Positions 51,266 through 59,762 of a DNA stretch of 64,000 nucleotides are shown here, one piece after another; the stretch's first letter is position 1; every line of letters begins with the position of its first letter. The translations under genes and the position numbers were made by a program. The notes under the pieces were generated by a model, which made no database searches, was not told where the DNA came from, and worked only from the letters and a program-made list of their open reading frames with translations. The stretch lies in the NCBI GenBank assembly GCA_020638635.1, contig JACKIE010000002.1, forward strand, positions 310,001 through 374,000, given 5' to 3'. This stretch comes from Planctomycetota bacterium (GTDB lineage Bacteria; Planctomycetota; UBA8742; UBA2392).

Positions 51266-52525
51266 TTATGCCCCGCCGATCGCGTCGATCAGGCCGACCA
51301 GCGGCAGGAACAGCGCGATCACGATGAAGCCGATGGCGCCGCCCATGAACACGATCAACACCGGCTCAAGGATGCTGACCAGCGATTCCACCGCGATGTC
51401 CACATACGTGTCGAAGGTATCGGCCACCTTCATCAGCATCTTGTCGAGTTCGCCGGTCTCTTCACCCACGTCGATCATGTTCACGACCAGGTCGTCGAAC
51501 AGGCCGGTTTCGGACAGCGGGCCGGCGATGGTTTCACCTTCCTTGATCGAGTTGGCGACCTTGTCGATGGCCTCACCCAGCACGACGTTGCCGATGGCGT
51601 TCTTACAGATATTCAGAGATTCCAGGATGGGCACGCCCGCCATCACCAGGGTGCCGAGTGTGCGCGTGAAGCGCGCGGTCACGGCCTTCTTGATGATGTT
51701 GCCGAAGATCGGCAGCTTCAGCTTGATGGTGTCCATAACGCGCTCGCCACCCGGCGTTCGTCCCCAGGCCGTGATGCCGAAGCCCGCGGCCGCAACCAGC
51801 ACCACGAAGATCAAACCGTAGATGCTGGCAATGCCCTCCGAGATCCAGATCAGGATCTGGGTCATGATGTGCAACTCCATGCCCTGCTCTTCGAACATTT
51901 TTTTGAAGGCGGGGATCACGAAGATCATGATGCCTGTAAGGATCATCACGGCCACGGACATCACGATGATCGGGTAGATCATCGCGCCGACCACCTTCTT
52001 CTTGAGGCGCTGGGCCTTCTCCATGAAGTCGGCCAGGCGCTGCAGGATGGTGTCGAGAATACCGCCCGCCTCGCCGGCCTTGATCATGTTGACGTAGAGG
52101 CGGTCGAAGGTACGGGGGTGGTTGGCGAACGCCTCGGACAGGCTTGAGCCCTGTTCGACGCTTTCGCTCACGTCCTCGATGATGAACTTAAAGGCACCCG
52201 GTTTCTGCTGGCGCGCCAGCACCTTCAGTGATCGCACCACCGGCAAGCCGGCATCGATCAGCACCGCCATCTGGGCCGTGAAGTCGGTCAGCTGCTGGGC
52301 CGACGCCCTGCCCTTGATCTTGCCGCCCTTTCCGCGTGCAGGACCGGCTTCTTCCTTCTTCGCGGCAGACTTCTTGGCGGCGGTATCTGCACGTTGGGCG
52401 ACCTTGGTGGGCTTCAGACCGGCGTTGCGAATATCGAGAATCGCCTGGTTGCGGTTCGCCGCTTCCAGTTCGCCGGTTTCTTTCTGGCCCTGCGCGTTAA
52501 TGGCCTCGTAGGCAAAAATAGGCAT
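51266..52525 (-). CDS. gspF: Type II secretion / type IV pilus inner-membrane protein GspF/PilC
   Basis: A 419-residue protein beginning M-P-I-F-A-Y-E-A-I-N-A-Q-G, typical of GspF/PilC. A Lys/Ala-rich linker (~50-70) precedes two F-domains: F-T-A-Q-M-A-V-L-I-D-A-G-L-P-V-V-R-S-L and F-T-R-T-L-G-T-L-V-M-A-G-V-P-I-L-E-S-L. Three membrane helices (about 190, 235 and 390). G-E-E-T-G-E-L-D-K-M-L closes the second domain. It is the inner-membrane platform that contacts the motor ATPase. No other core secretion gene is adjacent, so the machine is dispersed. Confidence 0.95.
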   Translation of the reverse strand: MPIFAYEAINAQGQKETGELEAANRNQAILDIRNAGLKPTKVAQRADTAAKKSAAKKEEAGPARGKGGKIKGRASAQQLTDFTAQMAVLIDAGLPVVRSLKVLARQQKPGAFKFIIEDVSESVEQGSSLSEAFANHPRTFDRLYVNMIKAGEAGGILDTILQRLADFMEKAQRLKKKVVGAMIYPIIVMSVAVMILTGIMIFVIPAFKKMFEEQGMELHIMTQILIWISEGIASIYGLIFVVLVAAAGFGITAWGRTPGGERVMDTIKLKLPIFGNIIKKAVTARFTRTLGTLVMAGVPILESLNICKNAIGNVVLGEAIDKVANSIKEGETIAGPLSETGLFDDLVVNMIDVGEETGELDKMLMKVADTFDTYVDIAVESLVSILEPVLIVFMGGAIGFIVIALFLPLVGLIDAIGGA

Positions 52526-52754
52526 CTAGCCCTGCCTCCCGTAAGGGAAATCCAAAAGGGCGTGCAATCACGCACGCTTGGGAACGGGGGAGTTCCTTTG
52601 GCCCACTTTAATGAAGCTATCCAGATATTACGCCCGGCTCGGTCCAATGCAAGCCGAGACCTCATGTTGCAAACAGCCCGGAGCGGGCTAAATTCTCGGG
52701 CGACAGCGGATTCGCCGATCCGCGCCGCACAGGCCACTGAACTGTTGGAGCGAC

Positions 52755-53201
52755 ATGGACATCCACGGAATGCTCTCGCCTGACCGCATCATCATGAATC
52801 TGGAGAGTGGCTCCAAGCGTGACGCCCTGATCGAGATCGTAAACAACCTCGGAAAGTCTGAAGGTGTCACTGACGTCGAGGCGCTCAAGAAAGCCATTCT
52901 CGAGCGCGAGGAGATCATGTCCACCGGCGTGGGCCTCACCATCGCCGTGCCGCACGCCAAGCTTTCCAGCGTCAAGAGCTTCACGCTGGGCCTCGCCCGC
53001 AGCGAGAAGGGCATCGACTACGACAGCCTCGACGGCCAGCCGGTACGCATCATCGTCACCATCGCCGCGCCCGACAACGACCAGAACACCTATCTGCGGG
53101 TGCTCGCGGCCGTGATGCACGTGCTGCGTAACGAAGAAAATCGCCAGGCGATACTCGCGGCCAAAACACCCGACGCCATCATCCAGGTCTTCAAGACCTG
53201 A
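52755..53201 (+). CDS. PTS EIIA type-2 domain protein (PtsN-like)
   Basis: A 148-residue EIIA-fructose/nitrogen-regulatory fold. The phosphorylated His67 lies in G-V-G-L-T-I-A-V-P-H-A-K. G-I-D-Y-D-S-L-D-G-Q-P-V-R-I-I and H-V-L-R-N-E-E-N-R follow. GGAG sits 5 bp before ATG 52755. No other PTS gene is near, which is common for PtsN-type regulators. Confidence 0.92.
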   Translation: MDIHGMLSPDRIIMNLESGSKRDALIEIVNNLGKSEGVTDVEALKKAILEREEIMSTGVGLTIAVPHAKLSSVKSFTLGLARSEKGIDYDSLDGQPVRIIVTIAAPDNDQNTYLRVLAAVMHVLRNEENRQAILAAKTPDAIIQVFKT

Positions 53202-53229
53202 ACGTAAGCACGGGGCGGCTCCCGGGTGA

Positions 53230-53583
53230 CTATGCCTGCTGGATCCCCAGCGCGTTACCTTCGGAGTCCCAGAAAGTCGCGAACTTGTGGCTGCCGCCTT
53301 CGGTCTGGGCTTCGCCTACCTTGATGCCCCTCGCTGCCAGTTGCTTCAGTGCCTCGTCCACGTCCTTCACCTGGAAGTAGGGCATCGGGCCGAAGCCCAC
53401 ATCGCGCCCTTGTGCGTCGCTGGGGTGCAGGTCGATGCGCACGCCGGCCTGTTCCAACCGCAGTGATGCGTAGTGGGGCAGGTGGACGAAGTTGACCTGG
53501 CAGCCCAGCTTCTCGGTGTACCACTTCAAGGCACGGTCGATGTCTTTGGTCCACATCATCACATGGCTGAAACCGGTGAACAT
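53230..53583 (-). CDS. VOC (glyoxalase/bleomycin-resistance) superfamily protein
   Basis: A 117-residue single VOC unit pair. V-M-M-W-T-K-D-I-D-R-A-L-K-W-Y-T-E-K-L-G opens the first beta-alpha-beta-beta-beta module and F-A-T-F-W-D-S-E-G-N-A-L-G-I closes the second. GGGAG lies 6 bp before ATG 53583. Substrate unknown. Confidence 0.88.
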   Translation of the reverse strand: MFTGFSHVMMWTKDIDRALKWYTEKLGCQVNFVHLPHYASLRLEQAGVRIDLHPSDAQGRDVGFGPMPYFQVKDVDEALKQLAARGIKVGEAQTEGGSHKFATFWDSEGNALGIQQA

Positions 53584-53595
53584 GACTGCTCCCTT

Positions 53596-53667
53596 GTTGA
53601 CGGTTCACGGTCAATGGTTGTCGGTCTACAGCCCTTACTCTCGACCGTTGACCGTCAACTGCAGACC
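53596..53667. repeat. Inverted pair of GTTGACGGTCA stutter repeats
   Basis: Left arm GTTGACGGTTCACGGTCAA at 53596-53614; right arm the inverse, TCGACCGTTGACCGTCAAC, at 53641-53659. They flank a ~25-bp centre in the 90-bp gap between PNP and VOC genes. Third distinct stutter-repeat family in the window. Confidence 0.6.
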
Positions 53668-53673
53668 GGCCTG

Positions 53674-54504
53674 CTAAAGGCTTCCGACCAGGGTCTTCAC
53701 GATCTTCGTCAGCTTCGGCTCGGCCTCGCCCGCGGTCTTGATGATGGTCTCAATGTCCGCTTCTTCCAGCGTCTCCGGGATGCACATGTCCGTCACGATG
53801 CTGAACGCCACTACCCGCATGCCCAGGTGGCGCGCGGCGATCACCTCAGGCACCGTGGACATGCCCACCACGTCCGCGCCCATGTTGCGCAGCATGCGGT
53901 ACTCGGCGCGCGTTTCCAGCGTCGGGCCGGTGACCCACACGTACACGCCTTCGCGCAGGCTCAGCGAGTTCTCCTTGGCGGCCGCGTGGGCGCGCTGCAT
54001 CAGCTCGCGGTCGTAGGGTCGTGACATGTCCGGAAATCGCGGGCCCAGGCTGTCGTCGTTGGGGCCGCGCAGGGGGCTGACGCCGCACAGGCCGGGAAGG
54101 TTGATGTGGTCGTCGATTACCATCAGGTCGCCGAGTTGCCAGTCCGGGTTCAAGCCTCCGGCGGCGTTGCTCAGCACCAGGACTTCGCAGCCCAGCGCTT
54201 TCAGCAGCCGCGCGGGGAATACGATGTCTGGCAGGCTGTGGCCTTCGTAGTAGTGCAGGCGGCCTTCGAACACGTATACCTCGGTGCCGTTCAGCGTGCC
54301 CGCCACGAACTCGCCGCCGTGACCCTGCACGCTGGCGCCGGCCATGTGCGGGATCTTTGCAAACGGAATGCGCACGTCGGCCTTCACCTCTTTGCCCAAA
54401 GCACCCAGGCCCGTGCCCAGCACGATGCCGACCCTGGCGCGGATGCTGGTCTGGCCGTGGATGGCCTTCACGGCCGCGTCGAGCTGCTCATGCAGTGTGG
54501 TCAT
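53674..54504 (-). CDS. Purine nucleoside phosphorylase (type I)
   Basis: A 276-residue protein of the trimeric PNP/MTAP family. G-I-V-L-G-T-G-L-G is the phosphate-binding start; Q-G-H-G-G-E-F, G-R-L-H-Y-Y-E-G-H, V-L-S-N-A-A-G-G-L-N-P and G-P-T-L-E-T-R-A-E-Y are the signature segments. It cleaves inosine and guanosine with phosphate. The residues near F-S-I-V-T-D-M-C-I-P match the base-binding pocket of the I/II type. ATG overlaps the DUF167 stop. Confidence 0.94.
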   Translation of the reverse strand: MTTLHEQLDAAVKAIHGQTSIRARVGIVLGTGLGALGKEVKADVRIPFAKIPHMAGASVQGHGGEFVAGTLNGTEVYVFEGRLHYYEGHSLPDIVFPARLLKALGCEVLVLSNAAGGLNPDWQLGDLMVIDDHINLPGLCGVSPLRGPNDDSLGPRFPDMSRPYDRELMQRAHAAAKENSLSLREGVYVWVTGPTLETRAEYRMLRNMGADVVGMSTVPEVIAARHLGMRVVAFSIVTDMCIPETLEEADIETIIKTAGEAEPKLTKIVKTLVGSL

Positions 54505-54794
54505 GTGGTCTGCTCCAGTCTGTCTCGCAATGTTACCTCATCGATACCGCTGATCGCGACACGCTTATCCTGACTGGTGTGGCCGGAGACAAGTTCAATC
54601 TCGCGCGGCGCGATGCCAAGCGCGTCCGCCAGCACGCGCAGCACGCCCTCGTTGGCGCGTCCTTTCTCGGGCGGGTCCTTCACGTACAGCTTGAGCGCCC
54701 CGCCGTGCTCGCCGGCGATGCGGTCGCGTTTGGATTTGGGCGAGACCCGCAAGCGCAGGAAGATGCGACCGTCGCGGTGTTCGAGCTCGAGCAT
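54501..54794 (-). CDS. DUF167 (YggU) family protein
   Basis: ATG 54794 is preferred to the longer frame that runs into the neighbouring gene. 97 residues. R-V-S-P-K-S-K-R-D-R-I-A-G and L-K-L-Y-V-K-D-P-P-E-K-G-R-A-N-E are the YggU signature, ending with V-S-G-H-T-S-Q-D-K-R-V. The function of DUF167 is unknown. ATGA overlap with PNP. Confidence 0.92.
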   Translation of the reverse strand: MLELEHRDGRIFLRLRVSPKSKRDRIAGEHGGALKLYVKDPPEKGRANEGVLRVLADALGIAPREIELVSGHTSQDKRVAISGIDEVTLRDRLEQTT

Positions 54795-54805
54795 GGGATC
54801 GAGCC

Positions 54806-55822
54806 CTACTTGTTCTTCAGCGCTTCGATGATGTCGATGTACGTCTTGGCGTTGTCGCGGGCTTTTTTCAGCACCAGTTTGCCGGCAAGGGTGTGATAGT
54901 CCTTCGACTCGAGGTAGGTTTCCCACCCTTCAAGCTGGCCGCAGCCTATGTGGTTCAGCGCAAGGGTCACGTCAGCCACGCCGCCCGAGTTGTATGGGCT
55001 GGTGGGCCAGAACTCCTGGATCACCTGGATTGCGGCGCGCTGCTTGAGGTAGTTAGGAGTGTACTCCTTCTGCAACTCGTTCTGCTTCGAGCCTGTGTTG
55101 GCCACCAAGAACGTCCAACTGTTCAGGTTCTCCGGATGTTCAGCGATGTTCTGCTCGGCCTTGTACAGGTTCAGCCATTCGCGCTTGGCAGTGAGCAGCC
55201 AGGCGGTCATGTCGCGCAGCACGTCTTTCTCGCCGGACACCTTGCCCGAATCCACCAGCTTCTCAAGCTCGCGTTTCACCTTGCCGCCTTCGTCGGCAGC
55301 CTTCTTCCATGCGGCCTCGGCGTCGGCTTCCGACTTGAAGCTTTCATACTCGCGCAGAATCACGGCCATCATGCGGTAATAGTAGGCTTTGCCTGACCTC
55401 ACCTCTTCGGCGATGTTCAGCAGTTCCGGAGTCTTGATTTCGCCTTCACGGCGTACGGCATGGCCTACGTCTTTCAGCTTGCGGTCGGCTTCTTTGTACA
55501 TGCCGAGCCGCAGCATGAAGACTCCCTCAAGGTAGTCTCGCACACTCTCGTGGAGTTCTTCCGTGTGCCTGGTCATGGCCTTCTTCTGACCGCGTTCGTC
55601 CTTCTCGAAGCCTTCAAGAATCTCACGATAGCGGCGCAGCGCGCGAGCGCCGTCAACTTCGGAAGGCTTGTCCTCAACGGCAGGTTCCGGCTTCTCTTCG
55701 GACTGGGGCGCGCCCGTGGCAATGCGCTGCTTGACGTCTTCCTTCTCAATGCGCGGAAACACCTGCGCCTGCGCGGCTGAAGCCAGGGTCGCGAGAGCGA
55801 TCAGTACAACGAGGCGAGCCAT
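54806..55822 (-). CDS. Secreted helical protein, hypothetical
   Basis: A 338-residue protein with a signal peptide (L-V-V-L-I-A-L-A-T-L-A-S-A-A-Q-A). The mature part is almost entirely predicted helix, rich in Lys, Glu and Ala, with TPR-like spacing but no clear repeat motif. No known family. It is followed 11 bp later by the DUF167 gene and lies between two transcribed envelope or regulatory genes. Confidence 0.68.
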   Translation of the reverse strand: MARLVVLIALATLASAAQAQVFPRIEKEDVKQRIATGAPQSEEKPEPAVEDKPSEVDGARALRRYREILEGFEKDERGQKKAMTRHTEELHESVRDYLEGVFMLRLGMYKEADRKLKDVGHAVRREGEIKTPELLNIAEEVRSGKAYYYRMMAVILREYESFKSEADAEAAWKKAADEGGKVKRELEKLVDSGKVSGEKDVLRDMTAWLLTAKREWLNLYKAEQNIAEHPENLNSWTFLVANTGSKQNELQKEYTPNYLKQRAAIQVIQEFWPTSPYNSGGVADVTLALNHIGCGQLEGWETYLESKDYHTLAGKLVLKKARDNAKTYIDIIEALKNK

Positions 55823-55831
55823 GGATGCCTC

Positions 55832-57739
55832 CTATTCGCCAAGTCCGTAGCGTTCCATTTTCTTACGCAAACCGAGGCGCGAAAGCCCCAACAGCTCGGC
55901 GGCGCGGGATTTGTTGCCCTTGGTGCGCTCGATGGCCTCGACAATCTTGCGCTTTTCCAGGCCCTCGACCACGTCCTTGAGCGAACCCCCGGCCTCGGAC
56001 AGCGACTCCTCTTCGGCCATCTGACGCAGGTGCGGGCTCAGCAGCGCCGCGTCGATCTTCTTGCCGTCGGACAGCGCAACCATCTTCTTCACTTCGTTCT
56101 CGAGCTCGCGCACGTTGCCCGGCCAGTTGTAACTCAGCATCGCGCGCAGCACGCCGCGGTCCATCTTGATGTCCGGGTAGCCGGCCTGCTCGGCGTTCAC
56201 CTTCAGGAAGTGATCGACCAGCACGGTGATGTCCTCCTTGCGCTCGCGCAGGGGCGGCAGCTTGATGGTCACCACGTTGATGCGGAAATACAGGTCTTGC
56301 CGGAACGCGCCCTTGCGCACCTGCTCGGCCAGGTCCTTGTTGGTGGCGCACACCAGCCGGAAGTCCACCTTCTTGCTCTGCTTGCCGCCGATCGGCCTGA
56401 TCTCGCCTTCCTCGATCACGCGCAGCAGCTTTGCCTGCATGGAGGGGCTGATCTCGCCGATTTCGTCCAGGAAGATCGTGCCGCCGTTGGCCAGGCCGAA
56501 CAGGCCCTGCTTGTCGCGGTCGGCGCCCGTGAAAGCGCCCTTCACGTAACCGAACAGCTCGGATTCAAACAGCGTGTCGGGCAGCGCCGCGCAGTTCTCG
56601 GCCACGAAGCGCCCGGTCTTGGCGCGGCTGGAATTGAAGTGCAGCGCGCGGGCGATCAGCTCTTTGCCCGTGCCCGGCTCGCCGAGGATCAGCACGGGCA
56701 CCGGCAGGTCGGTGATCTTGTCCAGCATGCGGAAGACTTCCTGCATGCCGGCGCTCTTGCCGATGATCTCGCTGTAGTCGTGCTGCCAGCTTGGCATCTC
56801 GCGCTTCTCGGCCTCGAGGCGCAGGGCGGTCAGCTCGGCGGTCTGCATGTCGAGCTTGGCCTCGAGTTCGCGGCGCACGCCCGCTAGTTCGTGCTCGAAA
56901 CTCTCGATCTGGTGGCTAAGCGCTTCCTCCTTGCGGCGACTCTCGCTGGCGCCCATCAGTACGGCGACCAGGTTGGCGGCCTGCTCAAGCAACTGCGCCT
57001 GGCTGTCGCTCAGGTCGTCTTCCTTGCTTTCGCGCTCGACGTACAGCACGCCGGCCACGCGTTCACCGGCCTTCAGCGGGATGTAAACGCAGGGTGGATA
57101 GTTGGCCGTGCGCGGCTTCACCTGCGTGCGGCTGCGCGGGCTGAGCAGCTTGTTGGCCGTGGACAGGAACGTGCCCGGCAATTCGTCGGTAGGCGTGCCG
57201 CTGATGAAGTTGAAGAACGCGCGACCGCGCGCATTGCCTTCGTGGTCGGCGACAGCGATGCACACGCGCACGCCCGGCAGCAGTCGCCCGATGAACTGGG
57301 CCGCGCCATCCAGCAGCGCCTTGGGCGTGTCCTCGGTGGCGGCGTGCGCAAAACCTGCCAGCGCGTCAGCGATGCCGAGCGCGTAGGGTGTGCCCGGTCG
57401 CGCCGCTTCAGGGATGGCTTCCATGGCGTTCTTGGTTTCGAACGCGGAAGACTCCTCGCTGAACAGGGAGATTTTAGCGAGGCCGATCTGAAAGGTCTCG
57501 CCGAAATGGATCGGCACTTCCAGCACGGGTTCGCCGCGCATGAAGGTGCCGTTGCGCGACTTGAGATCCCGCAGCACCCAGGTCTGGTCAGGCTGAAGTT
57601 CAAGCACACAGTGGTGCCTGCTGGCCTTTTCGTCTCGCAACATGACAGTGTTGTCGGGGGCTCGCCCGATGGAGGCCTCCGAGCCGACCAGCTGGTAGTG
57701 GCTGGTCATGCCCTTCTCTTCGACAACTACAAACGGCAT
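55832..57739 (-). CDS. Sigma54-dependent transcriptional activator with FHA and GAF domains
   Basis: ATG 57739 is preferred to the upstream frame at 57772; 635 residues. FHA domain at ~15-95 (S-I-G-R-A-P-D-N-T-V, S-R-H-H-C-V-L); GAF domain at ~130-285; coiled coil at ~285-320; AAA+ at ~325-555 with Walker A G-E-P-G-T-G-K-E, the sigma54-contact loop G-A-F-T-G-A, Walker B G-G-T-I-F-L-D-E-I-G-E; Fis-type HTH at the C-terminus (K-S-R-A-A-E-L-L-G-L-S-R-L-G-L). It activates sigma54 promoters after phosphothreonine or small-molecule sensing. No target is identifiable here. Confidence 0.95.
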   Translation of the reverse strand: MPFVVVEEKGMTSHYQLVGSEASIGRAPDNTVMLRDEKASRHHCVLELQPDQTWVLRDLKSRNGTFMRGEPVLEVPIHFGETFQIGLAKISLFSEESSAFETKNAMEAIPEAARPGTPYALGIADALAGFAHAATEDTPKALLDGAAQFIGRLLPGVRVCIAVADHEGNARGRAFFNFISGTPTDELPGTFLSTANKLLSPRSRTQVKPRTANYPPCVYIPLKAGERVAGVLYVERESKEDDLSDSQAQLLEQAANLVAVLMGASESRRKEEALSHQIESFEHELAGVRRELEAKLDMQTAELTALRLEAEKREMPSWQHDYSEIIGKSAGMQEVFRMLDKITDLPVPVLILGEPGTGKELIARALHFNSSRAKTGRFVAENCAALPDTLFESELFGYVKGAFTGADRDKQGLFGLANGGTIFLDEIGEISPSMQAKLLRVIEEGEIRPIGGKQSKKVDFRLVCATNKDLAEQVRKGAFRQDLYFRINVVTIKLPPLRERKEDITVLVDHFLKVNAEQAGYPDIKMDRGVLRAMLSYNWPGNVRELENEVKKMVALSDGKKIDAALLSPHLRQMAEEESLSEAGGSLKDVVEGLEKRKIVEAIERTKGNKSRAAELLGLSRLGLRKKMERYGLGE

Positions 57740-57823
57740 GCGAGCCCTGCTCCCGAGTCGAGGTACAGTCAAAATGACGCAGTAAAGGGCGTCAAGGAGC
57801 AGTGGAAACTTTGTTACCAGGGC

Positions 57824-57914
57824 GAGCCCCGTCCGAAAGGACGGGGAATCGGCGAAGCCGATGAGGTCTCAGTTTCACGCCTTCGGCGTGTCCCCGCCCT
57901 TTCGGGCGGGGCTC
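57824..57914. repeat. Four-hairpin GAGCCCC element
   Basis: Bounded by GAGCCCCG and CGGGGCTC. Hairpins in order: CCCCGTCC/GGACGGGG (57827-57846), ATCGGC/GCCGAT (57848-57862), CACGCC/GGCGTG (57876-57890), CCCCGCCC/GGGCGGGG (57892-57911). The right half, read in reverse, matches the element after groEL1 at 33696-33755. Confidence 0.7.
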
Positions 57915-58282
57915 TAAATCAGCTCCCGCCCCTCAAGTTGCGCCCCGCAGTACATGCAGGTCACCGCGCGTTTGCCGTTGGTCTTGCCGCAGTTCGGGCA
58001 GCTTCGCGGCATGGCCTGGGGCTTGAACTTGCCGTCGAGGCGGCCGTCACTGAGGTCCACCTCGTTCATCAGTTCGCGGAACTCGGGCTCGTTGAACAGG
58101 CCCTTGGCCTCGCACATGCTGAGCAACGTGCGGATGATCAGCGCCTGGCGGTCCAGCGCGTCTTCCAGGCGCGCCAGCGCGTTCTCGGCCCGGCGCGCGG
58201 AACTGGCGGCGTCAACGGCCGAATTCGCGGCCGAGGTGGAAGCTTCGTAGGCGTAGTATCCGTGAATCCAACCGTAGTACAT
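57914..58282 (-). CDS. Zinc-ribbon protein, hypothetical
   Basis: A 122-residue protein. The N-terminal third is Tyr/Ala/Ser-rich, the middle is helical (A-E-N-A-L-A-R-L-E-D-A-L), and the C-terminus is a zinc ribbon: C-P-N-C-G-K and C-M-Y-C-G-A. No family beyond the zinc ribbon. Its stop codon overlaps the end of the four-hairpin element. Confidence 0.75.
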   Translation of the reverse strand: MYYGWIHGYYAYEASTSAANSAVDAASSARRAENALARLEDALDRQALIIRTLLSMCEAKGLFNEPEFRELMNEVDLSDGRLDGKFKPQAMPRSCPNCGKTNGKRAVTCMYCGAQLEGRELI

Positions 58283-58356
58283 GTCAGTCTCCTTGCCAGC
58301 AGCATACCGGATGACGCGACACCCGCGATTGCAAGCCGCGCCTGAGTTTGGAACGC

Positions 58357-59367
58357 TCAGCGCCGCGCAGTGAACAGCCTTGCCGAGCGCGCCCGCGGGT
58401 TGGCGTGCACTTCCCCGCGGCTGGGCCGGATGCCTGCCGTTTCCGCGCTGCTGAACAGGCCCTGCTGCACACCCGCGTTGATTGCCTCGCGCACACGGCG
58501 TTCCTCGCCGCTGTGAAAGGTAATGATCGCCGCGCGCCCGCCCGGGTTCAGCAGATACGGCAGGCTGCGCAGCAGGTGCTCGAGGTTCGCCGGCTCGCGG
58601 TTCACCGCCATGCGCAGCGCCTGGAACACGGCCGCGGCCGGGTGGCGGTCGCGCGCGCCGCGTTTCTTGAAGCGCGTCAGGCCGTGCACTTGCAGTACGC
58701 AGCGCTCAAGCTCCTTGGTGCGCGTGGGCAGCTCGCGTTTCAGGGCCGCCGCGATCTCCTCGGCGCGCGGTTCGTCGGCGTACTCGCGCAGCAACTCGGC
58801 CAGCGTTTCTTCATCGGTGTCGGCAATCAGTTGCGCGGCCGTGACGCCGCGGCTGGCATCCATGCGCATGTCGAGCGGGCCGTCATGCTTGAAACCGAAG
58901 CCGCGGGCCGGGTCATCCAGCTGCATGCTGGACAGGCCCAGGTCCGCGAGCAGGCAGTCAACGCCGGTCAGGCCCTCGGCCGCCAGCACGTTGCCGATGC
59001 CCGCGAAGTTGGAGCGATGGGCGGAAATGCCTATGCCGGTCTCGGCCAGTCTGCGCACCGTTCTGGCCAGCTCGTCCGCATCGAGGTCGGTGGCGATCAC
59101 ACGCGCGCTTGAAACCGCCAGCGCCGACGCGTGTCCGCCGTAGCCCAGTGTGCAGTCGAGCACCACCTCGCCGGGTTTGGGGGCCAGCGCTTCCAGCACC
59201 TCGCGCAGCATCACCGGCAAGTGCGTGCCCGCAGGTGTTCGGCCGGCAGCGCGTACTTTGGCAACTTCGTCGGGGTATTTGTCCGGCGCCAGCTCTTTGT
59301 ACTTCTGGTCGAAGCGCCGCGGGTGGGTGCCTTTGTAGCGCTTGCGGCGTGGGGGTTTGTCGGTCAT
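58357..59367 (-). CDS. rsmH: 16S rRNA (cytosine(1402)-N(4))-methyltransferase RsmH (MraW)
   Basis: ATG 59367 is preferred to the frame at 59415; 336 residues. G-T-H-L-P-V-M-L-R-E-V-L is the family start; D-C-T-L-G-Y-G-G-H-A is the SAM loop; D-L-G-L-S-S-M-Q-L-D-D-P-x-R-G-F and S-G-E-E-R-R-V-R-E are the substrate-side motifs. It methylates C1402 of 16S rRNA. The N-terminus has an unusual basic extension (~40 residues). No mra/dcw cluster neighbours (ftsL, ftsI) are present, consistent with lineages that lack the dcw cluster. Confidence 0.94.
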   Translation of the reverse strand: MTDKPPRRKRYKGTHPRRFDQKYKELAPDKYPDEVAKVRAAGRTPAGTHLPVMLREVLEALAPKPGEVVLDCTLGYGGHASALAVSSARVIATDLDADELARTVRRLAETGIGISAHRSNFAGIGNVLAAEGLTGVDCLLADLGLSSMQLDDPARGFGFKHDGPLDMRMDASRGVTAAQLIADTDEETLAELLREYADEPRAEEIAAALKRELPTRTKELERCVLQVHGLTRFKKRGARDRHPAAAVFQALRMAVNREPANLEHLLRSLPYLLNPGGRAAIITFHSGEERRVREAINAGVQQGLFSSAETAGIRPSRGEVHANPRARSARLFTARR

Positions 59368-59527
59368 AGGCGCACTAGGGTCAGAACCAACGAACTTAAC
59401 CAGTCCTTGAAGCAAAGTGCACCGAGGTTTGCCAGAAACCGCATCATGAACCGAATGGGGGCCGACTGTTTCCTGGCCGCGTGCAAACCTGCCCGCTACC
59501 AGTTATCGTCGCCGGCCGGAGGAAACC

Positions 59528-59755
59528 ATGGCCGACAAAGAAGTCTTAAAGCAGGCATTCAAGGCGTTCAAGAAGCGCCTGAAACTGTACCAGCAGGACA
59601 CCGGCAGCAGCAGCCCGGCAAGCCACCCCAGCCGCGACAGGGCCACCATCACGGCGATCAACCCGCCCGACCAGTACCCCAAGGAAATCTGGGAAGAGCT
59701 GGTGGCGCAGGGCAAGCTGAAGCCCGCCGGCCGCGGCATGTACGAGCTGGCATGA
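59528..59755 (+). CDS. Small conserved-looking protein, 75 residues
   Basis: A clear ribosome site (GGAGG 5 bp before ATG 59528) supports the frame. The N-terminus is helical and basic (A-F-K-A-F-K-K-R-L-K-L-Y-Q-Q-D); the C-terminus has I-W-E-E-L-V-A-Q-G-K-L-K and ends at G-M-Y-E-L-A. No family recognised. It is co-directional with the membrane-protein gene 7 bp downstream. Confidence 0.72.
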   Translation: MADKEVLKQAFKAFKKRLKLYQQDTGSSSPASHPSRDRATITAINPPDQYPKEIWEELVAQGKLKPAGRGMYELA

Positions 59756-59762
59756 GGCACCC

